A stretch of 64,000 nucleotides of DNA from Roseiarcus sp963835885 (GTDB taxonomy: Bacteria; Pseudomonadota; Alphaproteobacteria; Rhizobiales; Beijerinckiaceae): positions 186,001 to 250,000 of the forward strand of contig CAWIHF010000026.1 in NCBI GenBank assembly GCA_963835885.1, read 5' to 3'. The position numbers and the translations under genes are program-made. Shown one piece after another: positions 55,018 to 64,000 of this stretch. Under the pieces are notes generated by a model. That model saw nothing but the letters and a program-made list of their open reading frames with translations, was not told the DNA's origin and searched no databases. Each line of letters begins with the position of its first letter. Position 1 is the first letter of the stretch.

Positions 55018-56016
55018 TTACTTCCTGACGCTTGCGAACATCGACCGCAGCACCGGCGTCGCGAACCGCAGGACCATGACGGCGATGAGGAACAGGCCCC
55101 AGACAGCGGTGGCGAGATGCTCGCTGGCCCCAATCAGATTGAGTCCCGACGACAGCGTCTGAAGGATCAGCAGCGCCACGAACACAGGCGCCACACGGCC
55201 GAAACCGCCAAACGGATCGACGCCGCCGAGGAAGCAGGCGAGCACTGTGACCAGCAGCAACGCTTCACCCTCCCCGACGCGCACCGAATTGAAGCGCGCC
55301 AGCATCACGACGCCGGCGATCGCGCACATGACGCCCGAGAGCGCGTAGACGAGCGTCAGCGCGCGCTTAACCGGAATTCCCGAATATTCGCTTGCCCGCG
55401 GATTGGAGCCGATCATCGCCACCGAGAAGCCGTGGCGCGTGCGGGAGAGAAGCACGTGCCAGACGATCGCCACCACCGCGAACACGATCATCGGCACGGG
55501 CACGCCGAGGAACTCGCCGTGGCCGAACATGCCCAGGAAATCGGGGAAACCGGATATGTCTCCGCCGCGCGTCAGAAACACGCCCAGGCCGTTCAGGAAG
55601 ATCATCATGGCGAGCGAGGCAAGAATGGGATGCGCGCCGAAATAGGCGATCGTCGCGCCCATGACCGCGCCCGTTGCGCCGCCGACGGCGAGCGCTCCGG
55701 CGACGCCGACCGCGAATGCGAAGACGCCCGCGTGCGATCCGCCGTTCACGTTGAGGATCCAGGCGAGCGCGAGGCCGCTGAGATTCGCCTGGGCGATGAT
55801 CGCCAGATTGATGCCGCCCGACACGATCGGCGCGAGCATCGCCAAGGTCAGCAGGCCGAGTTCGGGCAACTGGAACCCCATCGAATCGAAATTCGCGGCG
55901 CTGAGGAATTGCGGCGTCGTCAGCCCGAAGGCGATTACCGTCAGCGCGAACACGCCGAGGAGCCCGGCAACGTCTCGGCCGATCGCGCGGCCCAGACGCT
56001 CAGTGATTGCCGACAT
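55018..56016 (-). CDS. RbsC-type sugar ABC transporter permease (second subunit)
   Basis: A 332-residue permease with about ten hydrophobic segments. MSAITERLGRAIGRDVAGLL is a short cytoplasmic start. Family markers are LLTLAMLAPIVSGGINLAII, SRTRHGFSVAMIGSNPRASE-YSGIPV (coupling loop) and LACFLGGVDPFGGFGRVAPV. Its start overlaps the end of the upstream permease gene by 17 bp, with GGAGAC as ribosome binding site. It forms a heterodimer with the other permease for sugar import; allulose is suggested by the epimerase. Confidence 0.9.
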   Translation of the reverse strand: MSAITERLGRAIGRDVAGLLGVFALTVIAFGLTTPQFLSAANFDSMGFQLPELGLLTLAMLAPIVSGGINLAIIAQANLSGLALAWILNVNGGSHAGVFAFAVGVAGALAVGGATGAVMGATIAYFGAHPILASLAMMIFLNGLGVFLTRGGDISGFPDFLGMFGHGEFLGVPVPMIVFAVVAIVWHVLLSRTRHGFSVAMIGSNPRASEYSGIPVKRALTLVYALSGVMCAIAGVVMLARFNSVRVGEGEALLLVTVLACFLGGVDPFGGFGRVAPVFVALLILQTLSSGLNLIGASEHLATAVWGLFLIAVMVLRFATPVLRSMFASVRK

Positions 56017-56995
56017 GACCGTGTCTCCTCGACCCGCTCGCAAAGAGCGCGCCCAGTTCAACGTTCGATAGCGAAATGGCGGCGAGGATCGTCAGTCCGA
56101 TCACCATCTTGAAGGCGTAGGGGGAAACGCCGAGCAGATTGAGCCCGTTCTGCACGACGGCCACCAGCATGACGCCGAGAAAGCAGCCGAACACCGAGCC
56201 GCGGCCGCCGCCGAGCCGGGCGCCGCCCAGCACGACCGCGGCGAGCACGTCGAGTTCGCGGCCGATGAGCGCGTTCGGAACGACCTCCTGCGCGAGATTG
56301 ACCTGCACCAGACCGCCGACACCCGCCATCAATCCCATCCAGCAGTAAGCGATGAATTGCATCTTCACAGTCGCAACGCCCGCGCGCCGCGCGCCTTCCG
56401 GATTGTCGCCGAAGGCGTAGAGCTGGCGGCCCGTCGTCGTGCGCGAGACCAGGAACCAGGTCGCCGCCATCGCTGCGGCCATGGCCGCCACCGGCAGGGT
56501 GAGCGATCCGCCCGAGCCGAGCGGAACCACGATAAGGTGGTTGGTCCACCAGTCCGGCAGGTCGTAGATTGATTTGCCGGAGGTCGTGAACATCAGGAGC
56601 CCGAACAGCGCGTTGAACGTGGCGATGGTGACGACGATCGAGATGATGCGAAATCCGGCGATCAAGGCGGCGTTGATGCAGCCGATGGCGATTCCGAATG
56701 CGCCTGCGAACAGGAAGCCGAGGAGCCAATCGCCGCCGCCGATGGCGAGGAGCGCCAGCGCCGTGAGATACTGCACGACGGACGCAGCGACGGCGAATGA
56801 GATGTCGATGCCGCCGGTGATCAGGACGACCAACAGGCCGACCGCCCAAATGACATTGACGGCGTTGTTGTTCATCAACGACGCGAAATTCCCGGCGGTG
56901 AAAAAGTTCGGCGAAGCAAAGCTCAGGAACACCGTCAAGGCCGCCAGGACGACGAATATGCGCGCCTCGCCCTCATGGGTCCGCAAGTAGTCACG
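56000..56995 (-). CDS. RbsC-type sugar ABC transporter permease (first subunit)
   Basis: A 331-residue permease, MRDYLRTHEGEARIFVVLAA. Family markers: NAVNVIWAVGLLVVLITGGI-DISFAV (the conserved GGIDIS), VSRTTTGRQLYAFGDNPEGA-RRAGV (coupling loop) and LDVLAAVVLGGARLGGGRGS. The start ATG overlaps the last codons of the ATPase gene. It pairs with the following permease. An intact frame and normal length. Confidence 0.9.
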   Translation of the reverse strand, partial: RDYLRTHEGEARIFVVLAALTVFLSFASPNFFTAGNFASLMNNNAVNVIWAVGLLVVLITGGIDISFAVAASVVQYLTALALLAIGGGDWLLGFLFAGAFGIAIGCINAALIAGFRIISIVVTIATFNALFGLLMFTTSGKSIYDLPDWWTNHLIVVPLGSGGSLTLPVAAMAAAMAATWFLVSRTTTGRQLYAFGDNPEGARRAGVATVKMQFIAYCWMGLMAGVGGLVQVNLAQEVVPNALIGRELDVLAAVVLGGARLGGGRGSVFGCFLGVMLVAVVQNGLNLLGVSPYAFKMVIGLTILAAISLSNVELGALFASGSRRHGHVGNH

Positions 56996-58508
56996 CATAG
57001 ATGGCGCGCTCCAGTTCGGCGATCGAGATGCGGCGGGGGTCATACGCCGCGACGATGCGCCCGGCCGCCATATGCAGGATGCGATCGCAATTGAAGTAGA
57101 CTTCGGGCACTTCGTCGGAAATCATCAGAATGGCGATCCCGCGCTCCGCGAGCCCTCGAACGATTTTGTAGATCCCGTCACGCGCACCGACGTCGACGCC
57201 GACCGTCGGGCAGTCGAGGATCAAGACCTTCGGCGAAGTGGCGAGCCATTTCGCGAGCACGACGCGCTGTTGATTGCCGCCCGACAGCGTCGACACGGCG
57301 TCCTCGGGCAGGCCGATCTTGATCGCGAATTCATTGAGGCCCTTGGCGACGGCGGCGGATTTCTTCGCCTGCGAGATCAAACCGCTGGCGTTGGAGATCT
57401 CCCGCAAGATCGTGATCACGGTGTTGTCGGCGATGGATTGCGGCTGCACCAGACCGAGCGCGAGGCGGTCCTCGGAGACATAGGCGATTCTCGCGGCTAT
57501 GGCGTCCCGGTTGCTCGAGAAAGCGACGGTCGAGCCGGACACGCGGATCGAGCCGGTGTCCGCACGCGTCATGCCGAACAGCGTATGGGCAAGTTCGGTG
57601 CGGCCAGCTCCGATCAAGCCGATGAGGCCGACGATCTCGCCGGCGCGCAAGGTCAGATTGACGTTCGAGTACTCGCCCTGGCGCGTCAAGTCGGAGGTCT
57701 CGACGACGACCGGCGCGTCGCCGACGTCGTGTGCGGTGATGGCCTGGTCGAACTGCTTGCCGGTCATCAATTCGGTCAACCGCGACTGCGTCATGCTCTT
57801 GGCGTCGAACACGCCGACCAGTCGTCCGTCGCGCAAGACGGTGACACGGCTCGACACTTCGAGCACTTCCGCGAGCCGGTGGCTGACGAAAACAACGGCG
57901 ACTCCCGCCGCGGAGAGCGTGCGCACGACGGCGAGCAAATGATCGGTCTCCGTCTGGGTCAGCGAGGCGGTGGGCTCGTCCATGAAGATGAGCCTTGCGT
58001 CGCTGGCGAGCGCGCGCGCGATCGCGACCAATTGCCGGCCCGAAATCGGCAACTTGTTCAGCCGTGCGCCAAGGTCGAGTTCCACACCGAGCGTGGCGAG
58101 CGCGGCGCGCGCGGTCTCCCATATGGCGCGGTAGTTCACGAGCCGCGGCGCGCCCACGAGGCCATCGAACGCGATGTTCTCGGCGACCGTCATTTCCGGG
58201 AAAAGCGCCAGATCCTGCCAAATCACCGCCACGCCTTTGCCGCGGGCGAGTTGGGGCGTCGGGCTTGAAACGATCTCGCCGAAATAGTCGGTGCGCGCGC
58301 CGGGCATGGCCTGATAGACGCCGGCGATGACCTTGATGAGTGTGCTTTTGCCGCTGCCGTTCTCGCCGGCCAGGCAATGCACCTCCCCGCGCCCGACAGA
58401 GAACGACACGTCGTCGAGTGCTCGTACGCCGCCGAAACGGACCGACACATGCTCGAAGCGGATCGCATCGGAGGCGGCGAGGGTCGGTTTTGGCGCTGGC
58501 GCCGTCAT
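56991..58508 (-). CDS. RbsA-type sugar ABC transporter ATPase (double domain)
   Basis: A 505-residue protein with two ATPase halves. Half 1: Walker A GENGSGKSTLIKVIAGVY, a signature-like LPISGRQLVAIARALA, Walker B LIFMDEPTASL. Half 2: GLIGAGRTELAHTLFGMT (degenerate Walker A, as in RbsA), LSGGNQQRVVLAKWLA signature, LILDCPTVGVDVGA (Cys in place of the usual Glu next to the Walker B Asp). The Cys in the second half is normal variation for a degenerate site. Start at MTAPAPKPTLAASDAIRFEH is favoured, with a GTG three codons upstream as an alternative. It energises sugar import. Confidence 0.92.
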   Translation of the reverse strand: MTAPAPKPTLAASDAIRFEHVSVRFGGVRALDDVSFSVGRGEVHCLAGENGSGKSTLIKVIAGVYQAMPGARTDYFGEIVSSPTPQLARGKGVAVIWQDLALFPEMTVAENIAFDGLVGAPRLVNYRAIWETARAALATLGVELDLGARLNKLPISGRQLVAIARALASDARLIFMDEPTASLTQTETDHLLAVVRTLSAAGVAVVFVSHRLAEVLEVSSRVTVLRDGRLVGVFDAKSMTQSRLTELMTGKQFDQAITAHDVGDAPVVVETSDLTRQGEYSNVNLTLRAGEIVGLIGLIGAGRTELAHTLFGMTRADTGSIRVSGSTVAFSSNRDAIAARIAYVSEDRLALGLVQPQSIADNTVITILREISNASGLISQAKKSAAVAKGLNEFAIKIGLPEDAVSTLSGGNQQRVVLAKWLATSPKVLILDCPTVGVDVGARDGIYKIVRGLAERGIAILMISDEVPEVYFNCDRILHMAAGRIVAAYDPRRISIAELERAIYA

Positions 58509-58595
58509 GTTTGTCACCGCGAGTTCCGGGTTGTCGTCGAAAGTTCCTCCCGCGTGGGGCGGGCCTCTCCCGCATTCGCGGGAGAGGCGGATCAA

Positions 58596-59597
58596 TCAGA
58601 GTCCGAGACCGGCGAGCTTGTCGACGGAGTCCTTGTTGATCTGAAGAAGGTTGTTGGTGATGATGTTGTGGGTCTTCGGATCGGGATGGACGACGCCGAG
58701 TCCCTCGATCGTCATGCCGTCCTTGATCTCCTGGCCAGTGGCCAACAGCTTGCCGACGCGGACGAACACGCGGCCCGCCTCGGCCGGATTCCACATGAAC
58801 CCGCCCAGGATGGCGCCTTCCTTGATCAGCTTGCGTCCCTGCCCGGGCGAGAACGGCCCGACCACGAACACTTTTCCGACGTCGCCCTTCTCTTCGATCG
58901 CGCGGCCGGCGCCGATCGGACCCTGGCTGCCGAAGGCGAGGAAACCGTGCAGATCGGGATGGGCGGCCATCAGGTCGAGCGCAGTCTTGCGGCTGTCGTC
59001 GACGTTCTCGGCGACGCCGTAGCGCTCGCCGACCGGCTTCATATCGGGATAGTGGACCTTGAGGTAGGCGATCGCCGCGTCCGCCCAGGCGTTGTGAAGG
59101 GGAACGGTGAGAGAGCCGACGAAGACCGCATATTCGCCCTTGCCGCCCATCGCTTTCGCGAGCAGCTCCGCGTGCGCCTCGCCGAAGCTCTTCGACGAGG
59201 TGAACTCGAAGTCCCAGTCCTTGTTCTTGATGCCGGGGCCTTCATGCGTGACGACCTTGATGCCGGCCTGGAGCGCCTTTTCGAGTACGGGCTCCAGCGC
59301 CTTCTCGTCGTTAGGGACCACGCCGATCACGTTGACCTTCTTGGCGATCAGATCTTCGATCGCACGCACCTGCAAGGCTGGATCTGCGCTGGTCGGCCCG
59401 ATCATGTAGGCGTCGACGCCGTCCTTGGCTCCCTCTTCCTTGATGCCGGCCTCCATGGCGTTAAACCACGGAATGCCGCCGATCTTCACGACGATACCCA
59501 TCGTCGGCTTGTCCGCCGCAAATGCGCCCGTGACGAGCACGGCGGCGAATGCGGCCCCCGCCAGCAGGGCGCGTCTGGTTGTAGAGAATTTCATCAT
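58596..59597 (-). CDS. Sugar-binding protein of the ABC transporter
   Basis: A 333-residue periplasmic binding protein of the ribose/galactose type. Signal peptide MMKFSTTRRALLAGAAFAAVLVTGAFA; mature start ADKPTMGIVVKIGGIPWFNA. RAIEDLIAKKVNVIGVVPND, AAHPDLHGFLAFGSQGPIGA and GAILGGFMWNPAEAGRVFVR fit the family. It is the first structural gene of the operon, after GAGGTAAGTGAGGTC. The ligand is probably a ketohexose (allulose), from the epimerase and transporter class. Confidence 0.9.
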   Translation of the reverse strand: MMKFSTTRRALLAGAAFAAVLVTGAFAADKPTMGIVVKIGGIPWFNAMEAGIKEEGAKDGVDAYMIGPTSADPALQVRAIEDLIAKKVNVIGVVPNDEKALEPVLEKALQAGIKVVTHEGPGIKNKDWDFEFTSSKSFGEAHAELLAKAMGGKGEYAVFVGSLTVPLHNAWADAAIAYLKVHYPDMKPVGERYGVAENVDDSRKTALDLMAAHPDLHGFLAFGSQGPIGAGRAIEEKGDVGKVFVVGPFSPGQGRKLIKEGAILGGFMWNPAEAGRVFVRVGKLLATGQEIKDGMTIEGLGVVHPDPKTHNIITNNLLQINKDSVDKLAGLGL

Positions 59598-59618
59598 GAC
59601 CTCACTTACCTCCCATTG

Positions 59619-59655
59619 TTTGCCACTCAGGCAAATTGCGGATCGATCGATCCGC
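59619..59655. promoter_or_regulatory. Palindromes in the promoter region of the sugar operon
   Basis: Two inverted repeats lie 22-58 bp upstream of the binding-protein start. The first is TTTGCC-ACTCA-GGCAAA (59619-59635); the second is the perfect GCGGATCGATCGATCCGC (59638-59655). Either could be an operator for the LacI-family regulator or part of a terminator for its gene, which ends at 59701 and reads in the same direction. Neither resembles the operator at 60801. Confidence 0.45.
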
Positions 59656-59700
59656 CTGCACTGGATCAGAACTCGACCCAGAATTCCGTATAATTCGTCG

Positions 59701-60775
59701 TCAGCGGACCTCCATTCCCACGGGCGGCGAGACCGCCTCCTCCTTGAGACGAGTTGCGGGTCGCGCATCGGGGACAAGGCCGGTCGATGCGCGAACCCTG
59801 AGTTCGCACTGCAACAAGACATGTTTTGCCGGCGAGAGATCGCCCTTGATCCTCCCGCTCAACGTTTCCCAAAGGGCCCGGCCCATGTCGCGCACCGGCT
59901 GGAAAATCGCCGTCAAGGGCGTCGCTCGTGCGCTCATCCAAGTGTAGTCGTCGAAGCCAATCAGCGAGATATCGCGCGGCATCCGGAGGCCGCGCTCAGC
60001 CAGCGTCGTCAGGACGCTCAGCGTGGTGAAATTCGTCAGCGCCTGAATCGCTGTCGGCGGCGAATTCTCATCAAACCATTTCGAGAGCCTCGCGGACGCC
60101 TCGTCGATCGAGAAGCCGAGTTCGACGATCGCCGGCTCCGGAAAACCATGCGACCGCATGACCTCGCTGGCGCCGCCGCAGCGTTGCCGAATGTTGGCGA
60201 GGCTCAGCGATGACGCCACGATGAGAATATCCTTGTGGCCAAGGCCGATCAGATGACGAGCGCCTATCGCGCCGGCGTCTTCGTTGTCGACCGAAACGGT
60301 GTCGGCGCTCAGATTGCCAGTCACCCGGTCCGCGATCACGTAGGGGGTCCCGGATGACTCAATCAGCTCCCGGCCGGGAAACTCGTCGGAGCAGGGAATG
60401 ACGATCAGTCCTGCCGGACGCCAGGCGAGGATCGCTTTCAGCCGGGATCTTCTCGACCAACTCTTCGCCGTGGGAGCTGGCGACGATGACCTCATAGCTC
60501 TCCTGGCCAAGACATTGTTCGATGGCCGAGACGACGGACGTGAAGAACGGGTTGTCGAGATCGGGTACGACCACGGCGATGATCCTGGCCTCTCCCGAGC
60601 GCAGCATCGAGGCGCGCGGATCGGCGCGGTAGTCGAGCGTCTTGACCGCGGCTTCGACCCTTTTGACAAGTTTGGCGCTGACCGGCTTCCGGCGGGTCAG
60701 AACGTTAGAGACGGTCGCCGGAGAAACGCCCGCCAGCTTCGCCACGTCATTGATCGAATGCGTCTTTTCGATCAT
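59701..60775 (-). CDS. LacI-family transcriptional regulator (frameshift near 60440)
   Basis: About 358 residues after repair of one base near 60440. The N-terminal helix-turn-helix is typical (THSINDVAKLAGVSPATVSN-VLTRRKPVSAKLVKRVEAAV), then the sugar-binding core (IIAVVVPDLDNPFFTSVVSA; AGLIVIPCSDEFPGRELIES; VSVDNEDAGAIGARHLIGLG; ISLIGFDDYTWMSARATPLT). It most likely represses the downstream sugar operon and itself until the sugar or a metabolite binds. A perfect palindromic operator lies just upstream. The start MIEKTHSIND follows the family pattern. Confidence 0.85.
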
Positions 60776-60800
60776 CGCGGTTGGGCCTTCGCTCCCTGAA

Positions 60801-60823
60801 AAACGATTTACTGTAAATCGTTT
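60801..60823. promoter_or_regulatory. Palindromic operator upstream of the LacI-family gene
   Basis: Perfect half-sites AAACGATTTAC and GTAAATCGTTT flank a single central T, 26 bp upstream of the regulator's ATG. The A-rich and T-rich edges extend the symmetry by one more base on each side. LacI-family operators are typically palindromes of this size, so autoregulation is likely. Confidence 0.75.
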
Positions 60824-61000
60824 TACGGCGACTTGGAACGGTTTGCAAGGGAAAAAATAGCCCTCGAGCATCCGATAGAAAGAATGTCCGTTTGGGCGGA
60901 CAACGAGCCTTCCTGCCAGGCCCGCTTCCATGATTTCGCGACATCGGGGTCAGGGGACAAGCGTCGCATTTCGACCTTTGGCTTCGGGGTTCGCTTCTAA

Positions 61001-61934
61001 AGTCTCGACTCGAAAGTTCATGCGGGATTGCAGAGCCTTCGCAACATGAGGCGGATGGAGGCGAAACGAAGGAATGTGAGGGCTGTGACGTTGAGGTTCT
61101 CCCAGTCCTTGGCCAGTCTTCGGCAGCGGTTGAGCCAGGCGATCGTTCGCTCGACGATCCAGCGCTTGGGCAGCGTGACGAAGCCCTTCGCCTGATCGGA
61201 TCGTTTGACGATCTCGATTTTGACCTGAGACAGGATTTTGGCGACCGCTTGGGCGAAGATCGGCCCTTGATAGGCGCCGTCGGCGAACAGTTTTTCGAGA
61301 TAAGGGAACCGGCCAAGCAGCGTCGACAACAGCAAAACGCCGCCGTCGCGGTCCTGGACGTCGGCGGAATGAACGATGGCGTGCATCAGCAGCCCTTGGG
61401 TGTCGACGAGAAAATGACGCTTCTTGCCCTTGATCTTCTTTCCTGCGTCGAACCCGTGCGGATCGATCGAGGCCCCCCTTTTTCCGCGCTTCTCACGCTC
61501 TGGCTGTCGATGATGGCGGCGGTTGGGCTGGCCTCACGTTCGGCCTGCTCACGACACTTTTCGTAGAGCGTGTCATGGATCCGATCCAGCACGCCATCAA
61601 TGCCCCAATCGCAGAAGTATCGATAGACGGTGCTGCGCGGCGGAAAATCCTTGGGAAGGTAACGCCATTGGCATCCCGTGCTCAGCACGTACATGAAGGC
61701 GTTGAGCGCCTCTCGCATGTTCGTTTCCCGTTTGCGGCCTCCCCGCCTTGCCGGAGGAATGAGCGGTTCGACATGCGCCCACTCCTCATCCGTCAGGTCG
61801 CTCGGGTATCGCAAATGATCCCGCTTGTATTTCGCTCGGTTCTCGTTCGTCCACATCGGCGGCCCCCCGATTCGGTCCGCCTGCCTTAGAATCACAACCA
61901 ATTCATGCGAACTCAACAACTTTCGGACCAGACA
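61001..61934 (-). mobile_element. IS5-family insertion sequence (IS427-like group)
   Basis: About 934 bp. The imperfect inverted ends are AGTCTCGACTCGAAAGTT (left) and, read inward from the right, TGTCTGGTCCGAAAGTT. It is flanked by CTAA on both sides (60997-61000 and 61935-61938), a 4-bp target duplication. It contains one transposase gene split into two overlapping frames. It lies between the LacI-family gene and the glycosyltransferase, apparently without breaking a gene. Confidence 0.85.
61018..61856 (-). CDS. IS5-family transposase, two frames joined by -1 frameshift
   Basis: The first frame (from MWTNENRAKYKRDHLRYPSD) gives the N-terminal domain LTDEEWAHVEPLIPPARRGG, STVYRYFCDWGIDGVLDRIH and the first catalytic Asp in AAIIDSQSVRSAEKGG. 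The second frame, entered by a -1 slip at A5G6 (about 61476-61486), continues ASIDPHGFDAGKKIKGKKRH, LVDTQGLLMHAIVHSADVQD, LFADGAYQGPIF (second Asp) and RWIVERTIAWLNRCRRLAKD (Glu). Slippage on an A-then-G run is the normal way IS427-type elements make the full transposase, so this is probably functional rather than broken. Confidence 0.85.
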
Positions 61935-62082
61935 CTAAGGCGTTAAGCGAACAATCGGTCTTGTCGGATTTCCTTCGTAACCGAGTTCCGCCCTGTGCCG
62001 CCGAACGGCATTCCACGACGGCTCGCAAGAGAGCCCGCTGACAAAACAGATCGCCCGCTTCCATTCCGACTTTTCTCAAGTC

Positions 62083-63379
62083 TCACCCAACCAGCGCCCG
62101 CACCGTCTCGACGAGCTTCCCCACGTCGACCGCATAGGCGAAGGGCGAATCTTTCGCGTGGCGCGGCGCGTTGGCGAGGACGTCGTCGGACTGGCGCTGG
62201 AACAGCACCACGTGCTCGAGTTCGAGCATCGCGCATAAATGCGCCGACCATGGGTCATGCTGGCCTTCGGCGATGATTTCGACCACCTTCGTTCCTGGCT
62301 TGCAGAATACCGTATTGACCATCGCCGCGCCGAACTCGCAGACGACGACTTCGGCCTCGGCGAAGGTGAGGGCCTGTTCGTCGAACGGCAGCTTTTCCGG
62401 CTGGATGGCGACGAAGCCCAGCGGCTTCAGGGCTTCGATCATCGCCGCGCGGTTGGTGAGGTTGCGGCTGTTGGCGAGACTGCGGCAGACGAGAATGCGG
62501 GTTGGCGAGCTGAACGCGGGCGCGGCCTTGCGGACATTCGCGAGGATGGCGGCGAAGGATTCCTTGTGCTGCGGATGGGCGTTCTGGCTGCTTTCGCCGC
62601 TGTGCCGGTTGCTGACGATGGCGTGCTCGAGAAACAAGGGCTGAGGCCGGATCTCGCGGACGAGCGCCGGGGGGACGTCGAGGCGCGCGATGAGCGCCCG
62701 CTGCCAGGGCTTCAGCGTCCAGGTCAGCATCGGCGCACGGATGCGCGCGCCCAGATGGATGAGGGGAACGATGTCCAGGAGATAGTGCCCGTAGTTCGGC
62801 TGCTCGGAATTGGCGATCAGAAGATGCTCGCCGGAAATCCGCGGCGCGCGCTCCAGCCGGTCGGGAAAGAAGAGATGCTCGCGGCTCCCGTCGGGCAGAG
62901 GTCGGTCGACGATCTCCTTGATCGAAGTGAGAAAGCCCTCCTGGAACGGGCCGAGGAACGAATGGCGCCAGATGAGGCCCTGTTGCGAAACGAGGAGCCC
63001 GAGCTTGGGAAACCAGTACTGGTCGACGAGGTGCTCGAGCGTCATCGCCGGCGCGTGGACCGTGTGGTCGACGTAGTGCATCGCCTCGCTCGTCTTCGAA
63101 TTGACGCTGAGCGGATGCAGCTTCGTTGGGTATTCGCAGGGCTCGACGACCGTGCACTGCAGCGAGCGGCGGCGGAAACCGGCCCTCGAAGGGGACGGTC
63201 GCAAGCTCCGTCGTCCGGTCGACGGAAACCGGGAGTCCGGCGTCCGAGCGGGCGGCCATCGCGGCTCGCAGCCGACGGCGGAGACGCTTCAGCGGCGTGC
63301 GCACGGCCTTGCGCCAGAGCCCGTGCAGGGACCGGCTGACCCGCACGCGCGTCGCGTTCTCGACGCTGCCGGATGGCAT
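62083..63379 (-). CDS. Glycosyltransferase family 61 protein (frameshift near 63178)
   Basis: About 430 residues after repair of one extra T near 63178. The N-terminal 65 residues are basic (VRVSRSLHGLWRKAVRTPLK). The GT61/DUF563 core includes LLIANSEQPNYGHYLLDIVP, TRILVCRSLANSRNLTNRAA, FVAIQPEKLPFDEQALTFAE, AEVVVCEFGAAMVNTVFCKP-GTKVVEI. GT61 enzymes transfer sugars such as xylose or GlcNAc in glycan assembly; the acceptor here is unknown. Start MPSGSVENATRVRVSRS at 63379. It has no obvious partner genes in the window. Confidence 0.8.
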
Positions 63380-63554
63380 TGAAGTTCGGCGGCCGTACCG
63401 CAAGAAGGGGCCCTTGTCTTGGCGCCCGAGCCGCGGCCGGGCGTGGGCGTCCTATGCCCGACGGCGGCGGTCGCGGCAAGCGCGGGCTTATCCACCGCCT
63501 TCTTGGGCCTGACGGTGACTTCGCCTGAATCGGACGCTACCGCTCGATTCACCC

Positions 63555-64000
63555 ATGGTCTTCCAATTCGTCCACACCGCCGACATCCACCTCGATTCGC
63601 CGCTGCGCACCCTGGCGCTGCGCGATCCGGCGCTCGCCGAGCTGATCGGCGGTGCGACGCGCAAGGCCCTTGCCGCCATCGTCGACCTTTGCCTTGACGG
63701 AGCAGGTCGACGCGCTCCTGATCGCCGGCGATCTCTACGACGGCGAGCAGACGTCGATGAAGACGGCGCGCTTTCTGGCGGACCAGCTTCGCCGCCTGCA
63801 CGAGGCGGGGATCCGGACCTTCATCATTCGCGGCAATCACGACGCCGAGTCGCGCATCACGCGCGAACTCACTTTGCCGGAGTCGGTGAAAGTGTTCGGC
63901 GGGCGCGCGGAATCGGTCGCGCTGACGCAGCGGCGGGCTCGACGTCGTCGTGCATGGCGTGAGCTTCGCCCAGAAGCACGCGCCGGAAAGTCTGCTGCCA
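63555..64000 (+). CDS. SbcD/Mre11-type DNA exonuclease, partial (two frameshifts)
   Basis: The 5' part only; the gene runs off the window. MVFQFVHTADIHLDSPLRTL (metal-binding DIH), LLIAGDLYDGEQTSMKTARF (GDLYD), RTFIIRGNHDAESRITRELT (GNHD) and VVHGVSFAQKHAPESLLP are the calcineurin-like phosphoesterase motifs of the YhaO/SbcD group. One-base shifts near 63697 and 63932 must be repaired. It probably works with an SbcC-like ATPase encoded beyond the right edge. The start directly follows TCGATTCACCC without a clear ribosome binding site. Confidence 0.85.

Overview
This window is high-GC alphaproteobacterial DNA. A Hyphomicrobiales-type organism is the best guess, from the gene families present: a D-psicose (allulose) 3-epimerase very like the Agrobacterium enzyme, carnitine catabolism genes, and accessory families such as DUF736, DUF2493, DUF7007 and strawberry-notch helicase/methyltransferase that are common on plasmids and integrative elements of that group. 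No 16S rRNA or other genus marker is present, so I do not go further.

Positions 1 to about 33,300 are accessory DNA, most simply read as the right-hand part of an integrated mobile element. It carries a TraG/VirD4 coupling protein, a SprT-like protein, a DUF736 gene with a decayed inverted copy, and a long minus-strand block running ParB-like, DUF7007, a 138-residue protein, an antitoxin-like protein, a strawberry-notch helicase with N-terminal methyltransferase, a Toprim protein and DUF2493. It ends with a large serine recombinase whose reading frame runs into the 3' end of a tRNA-Arg(ACG) gene (33272-33348). The tRNA is the likely attachment site, and the left end of the element is outside the window. 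Three near-identical 1.61 kb IS1380-family copies (795-2406, 9144-10755, 24146-25756) sit in this region, each with its own CTAA or CTAG target duplication. Two of them interrupt genes that rejoin exactly in frame when the IS and one duplication are removed.

From about 33,500 onward the content looks chromosomal. In order: a thioredoxin/CcdA pair; an alpha/beta hydrolase and a complete branched-chain-type ABC transporter (livGFHMK); a carnitine module (GlxA-type regulator, BKACE enzyme, L-carnitine dehydrogenase); smpB, dapA and a soluble lytic transglycosylase; an adenylate cyclase with TPR region; a minus-strand sugar operon (LacI regulator, binding protein, ATPase, two permeases, allulose epimerase); an IS5-family element; a family 61 glycosyltransferase; and the start of an SbcD/Mre11-type exonuclease.

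The most unusual items are: (i) two copies of a roughly 100-nt leader, about 100 nt upstream of DUF736 and DUF2493, with three stacked stems whose sequences differ but whose pairing is kept; (ii) a protein made of three tandem DnaA domain-IV-like DNA-binding modules without an ATPase; (iii) a roughly 170-bp repeat that includes the 3' end of that gene and recurs 15 kb away; and (iv) about eighteen single-base frameshifts spread over mobile and housekeeping genes alike, which suggests indel errors in the assembly and should be resolved before any of these genes is called a pseudogene.
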